A stretch of DNA of 64,000 bases from the NCBI GenBank assembly GCA_029775915.1, contig JARVKA010000002.1, positions 124,001 to 188,000 on the forward strand, read 5' to 3'. Position 1 is the first letter of the stretch, and the number at the start of each line of letters is the position of its first letter. This DNA comes from Nitrososphaeria archaeon (GTDB lineage: Archaea; Thermoproteota; Nitrososphaeria; Nitrososphaerales; JANXEG01). Below are positions 63,490 through 64,000 of this stretch, piece by piece. The notes under the pieces were generated by a model, which was not told where the DNA came from, made no database searches, and saw nothing but the letters and a program-made list of their open reading frames with translations. The position numbers and the translations under genes are program-made.

Positions 63490-64000
63490 ATGAGCTTAAA
63501 AGGTAGGGATGTAATCTCTATAAAGGATTTTTCGAGAGATGAGTTAGATTTAATCTTTAAAGTGGCTGATGAAATGGAGCAATATACTAATAAAACTCTA
63601 CCTATTTTGAGTGATAAAATTGTTGCAATGCTTTTCTTCGAACCTAGTACGAGAACGAGATTAAGTTTTGAAACGAGTGTGCTTAGACTTGGTGGTAAAT
63701 GTATAGGTTTTTCTGAACCATCTATTTCATCAATAGCAAAGGGTGAAACTCTTGCTGATACAATAAGAATGGTTGATGGATACGCAGATTTAATAGTAAT
63801 AAGGCATCCACTAGATGGTGCAGCCAGATACGCTGCTGAAATTGCTGAATCACCCATTATTAATGGTGGCGATGGCTCTACTCATCATCCAACCCAAGCT
63901 ATGCTCGATTTATACACAATTAGGAAAAAATTTGGAGGAATTGATGGTCTTCATATAGCTATAATGGGCGATCTTGCACATGCTAGAGCTTCGGCATCTT
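63490..64000 (+). CDS. pyrB: Aspartate carbamoyltransferase catalytic subunit, C-terminus cut by window edge
   Basis: The first 170 codons of PyrB, from ATG 63490 to the right edge. It condenses carbamoyl phosphate with aspartate. Carbamoyl-phosphate residues are in [13 protein letters not shown] (STRTR at 53-57) and [16 protein letters not shown] (HPxQ). The loop corresponding to the 80s loop is [16 protein letters not shown] with the conserved Ser and Lys. It lies 60 nt after the pyrE-like gene on the same strand; regulatory pyrI may follow outside the window. Confidence 0.95.
   Translation, partial: MSLKGRDVISIKDFSRDELDLIFKVADEMEQYTNKTLPILSDKIVAMLFFEPSTRTRLSFETSVLRLGGKCIGFSEPSISSIAKGETLADTIRMVDGYADLIVIRHPLDGAARYAAEIAESPIINGGDGSTHHPTQAMLDLYTIRKKFGGIDGLHIAIMGDLAHARASAS

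Noticed and set aside
63483-63857. 124-codon minus-strand open frame near the right edge
   Set aside because: It is antisense to pyrB, which has intact STRTR and HPxQ motifs on the plus strand.
1-64000. CRISPR array, prophage or toxin-antitoxin island
   Set aside because: No regularly spaced direct repeats, no cas or phage structural genes and no small toxin-antitoxin pair were seen; accessory DNA is limited to the surface protein segment and the IS island.

Overview
The window is AT-rich chromosomal DNA from an archaeon, most likely a member of the Thermoproteota (TACK) side of the tree. The archaeal call is firm: PCNA, TFS, RpoL, RpoF, exosome Csl4, Dph2/Dph6, eIF5A, Nob1, Pus10, SRP54, L10e, L21e, FttA, proteasome beta, Cdc48, DUF655, DUF373 and DUF211 are all here. 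The narrower placement is an inference from a tRNA-Asn that seems to carry two tiny introns near the D arm and from an IS6-type transposase relic. A DnaJ gene argues against a classical hyperthermophilic crenarchaeon. TTG and GTG starts are common, and many genes have GGTGA or GGAGG ribosome-binding sites.

Layout. 1-3.4 kb: a partial radical SAM gene, a frameshifted surface protein in compositionally distinct DNA, and the intron-bearing tRNA. 3.4-9.1 kb: convergent trkA/trkH, homoserine kinase, a PMT-like mannosyltransferase and dnaJ. 9.1-10.3 kb: a glutamate dehydrogenase broken by three indels in A-runs. 11.3-15.9 kb: information processing (PCNA, TFS, RpoL, Csl4, Dph2, L10e) with pheA between. 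16-17.4 kb: a decayed patch with a frameshifted radical SAM gene and the tail of a MinD-like ATPase. 17.4-26.6 kb: RNA modification and translation, including the run hemK2-ksgA-DUF655-rpoF-L21e-pus10-srp54-dph6, then eIF5A and Nob1. 26.6-32.3 kb: F420:NADP reductase, MoaE, a class III aminotransferase and the split glycine decarboxylase gcvPA/gcvPB. 32.5-45.9 kb: mixed metabolism (pyrF, inositol phosphate synthesis, purA, uppS), SepF, FttA and proteasome beta. 46-47.5 kb: a gene-poor island with a dead IS6-type element and related terminal repeats. 47.5-64 kb: leuC-type dehydratase, cysS, a VIT-type transporter, an exonuclease-Lhr-phosphoesterase cluster, a Phr-like regulator facing hsp20 and cdc48, an M50 protease, a LarA-like protein, and pyrE/pyrB running off the end.

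How the parts work together. Pyrimidine synthesis is represented at both ends of the second half (pyrF; pyrE-like plus pyrB). Myo-inositol phosphate synthase and an inositol-phosphatase-like gene diverge from one intergenic region, which suits inositol phospholipid synthesis. The regulator/hsp20/cdc48 block is the best regulatory story: a perfect 11-bp inverted repeat lies between a shared TATA box and the hsp20 start, next to an ArsR-type regulator. I did not find a CRISPR array, prophage or obvious defence island. The most unusual items are the tRNA-Asn, the degenerate DRG-like TGS protein, the PyrE-like protein with altered catalytic motifs, and the clustered gene decay at 9-10 kb, 16-17 kb and 46-47 kb.
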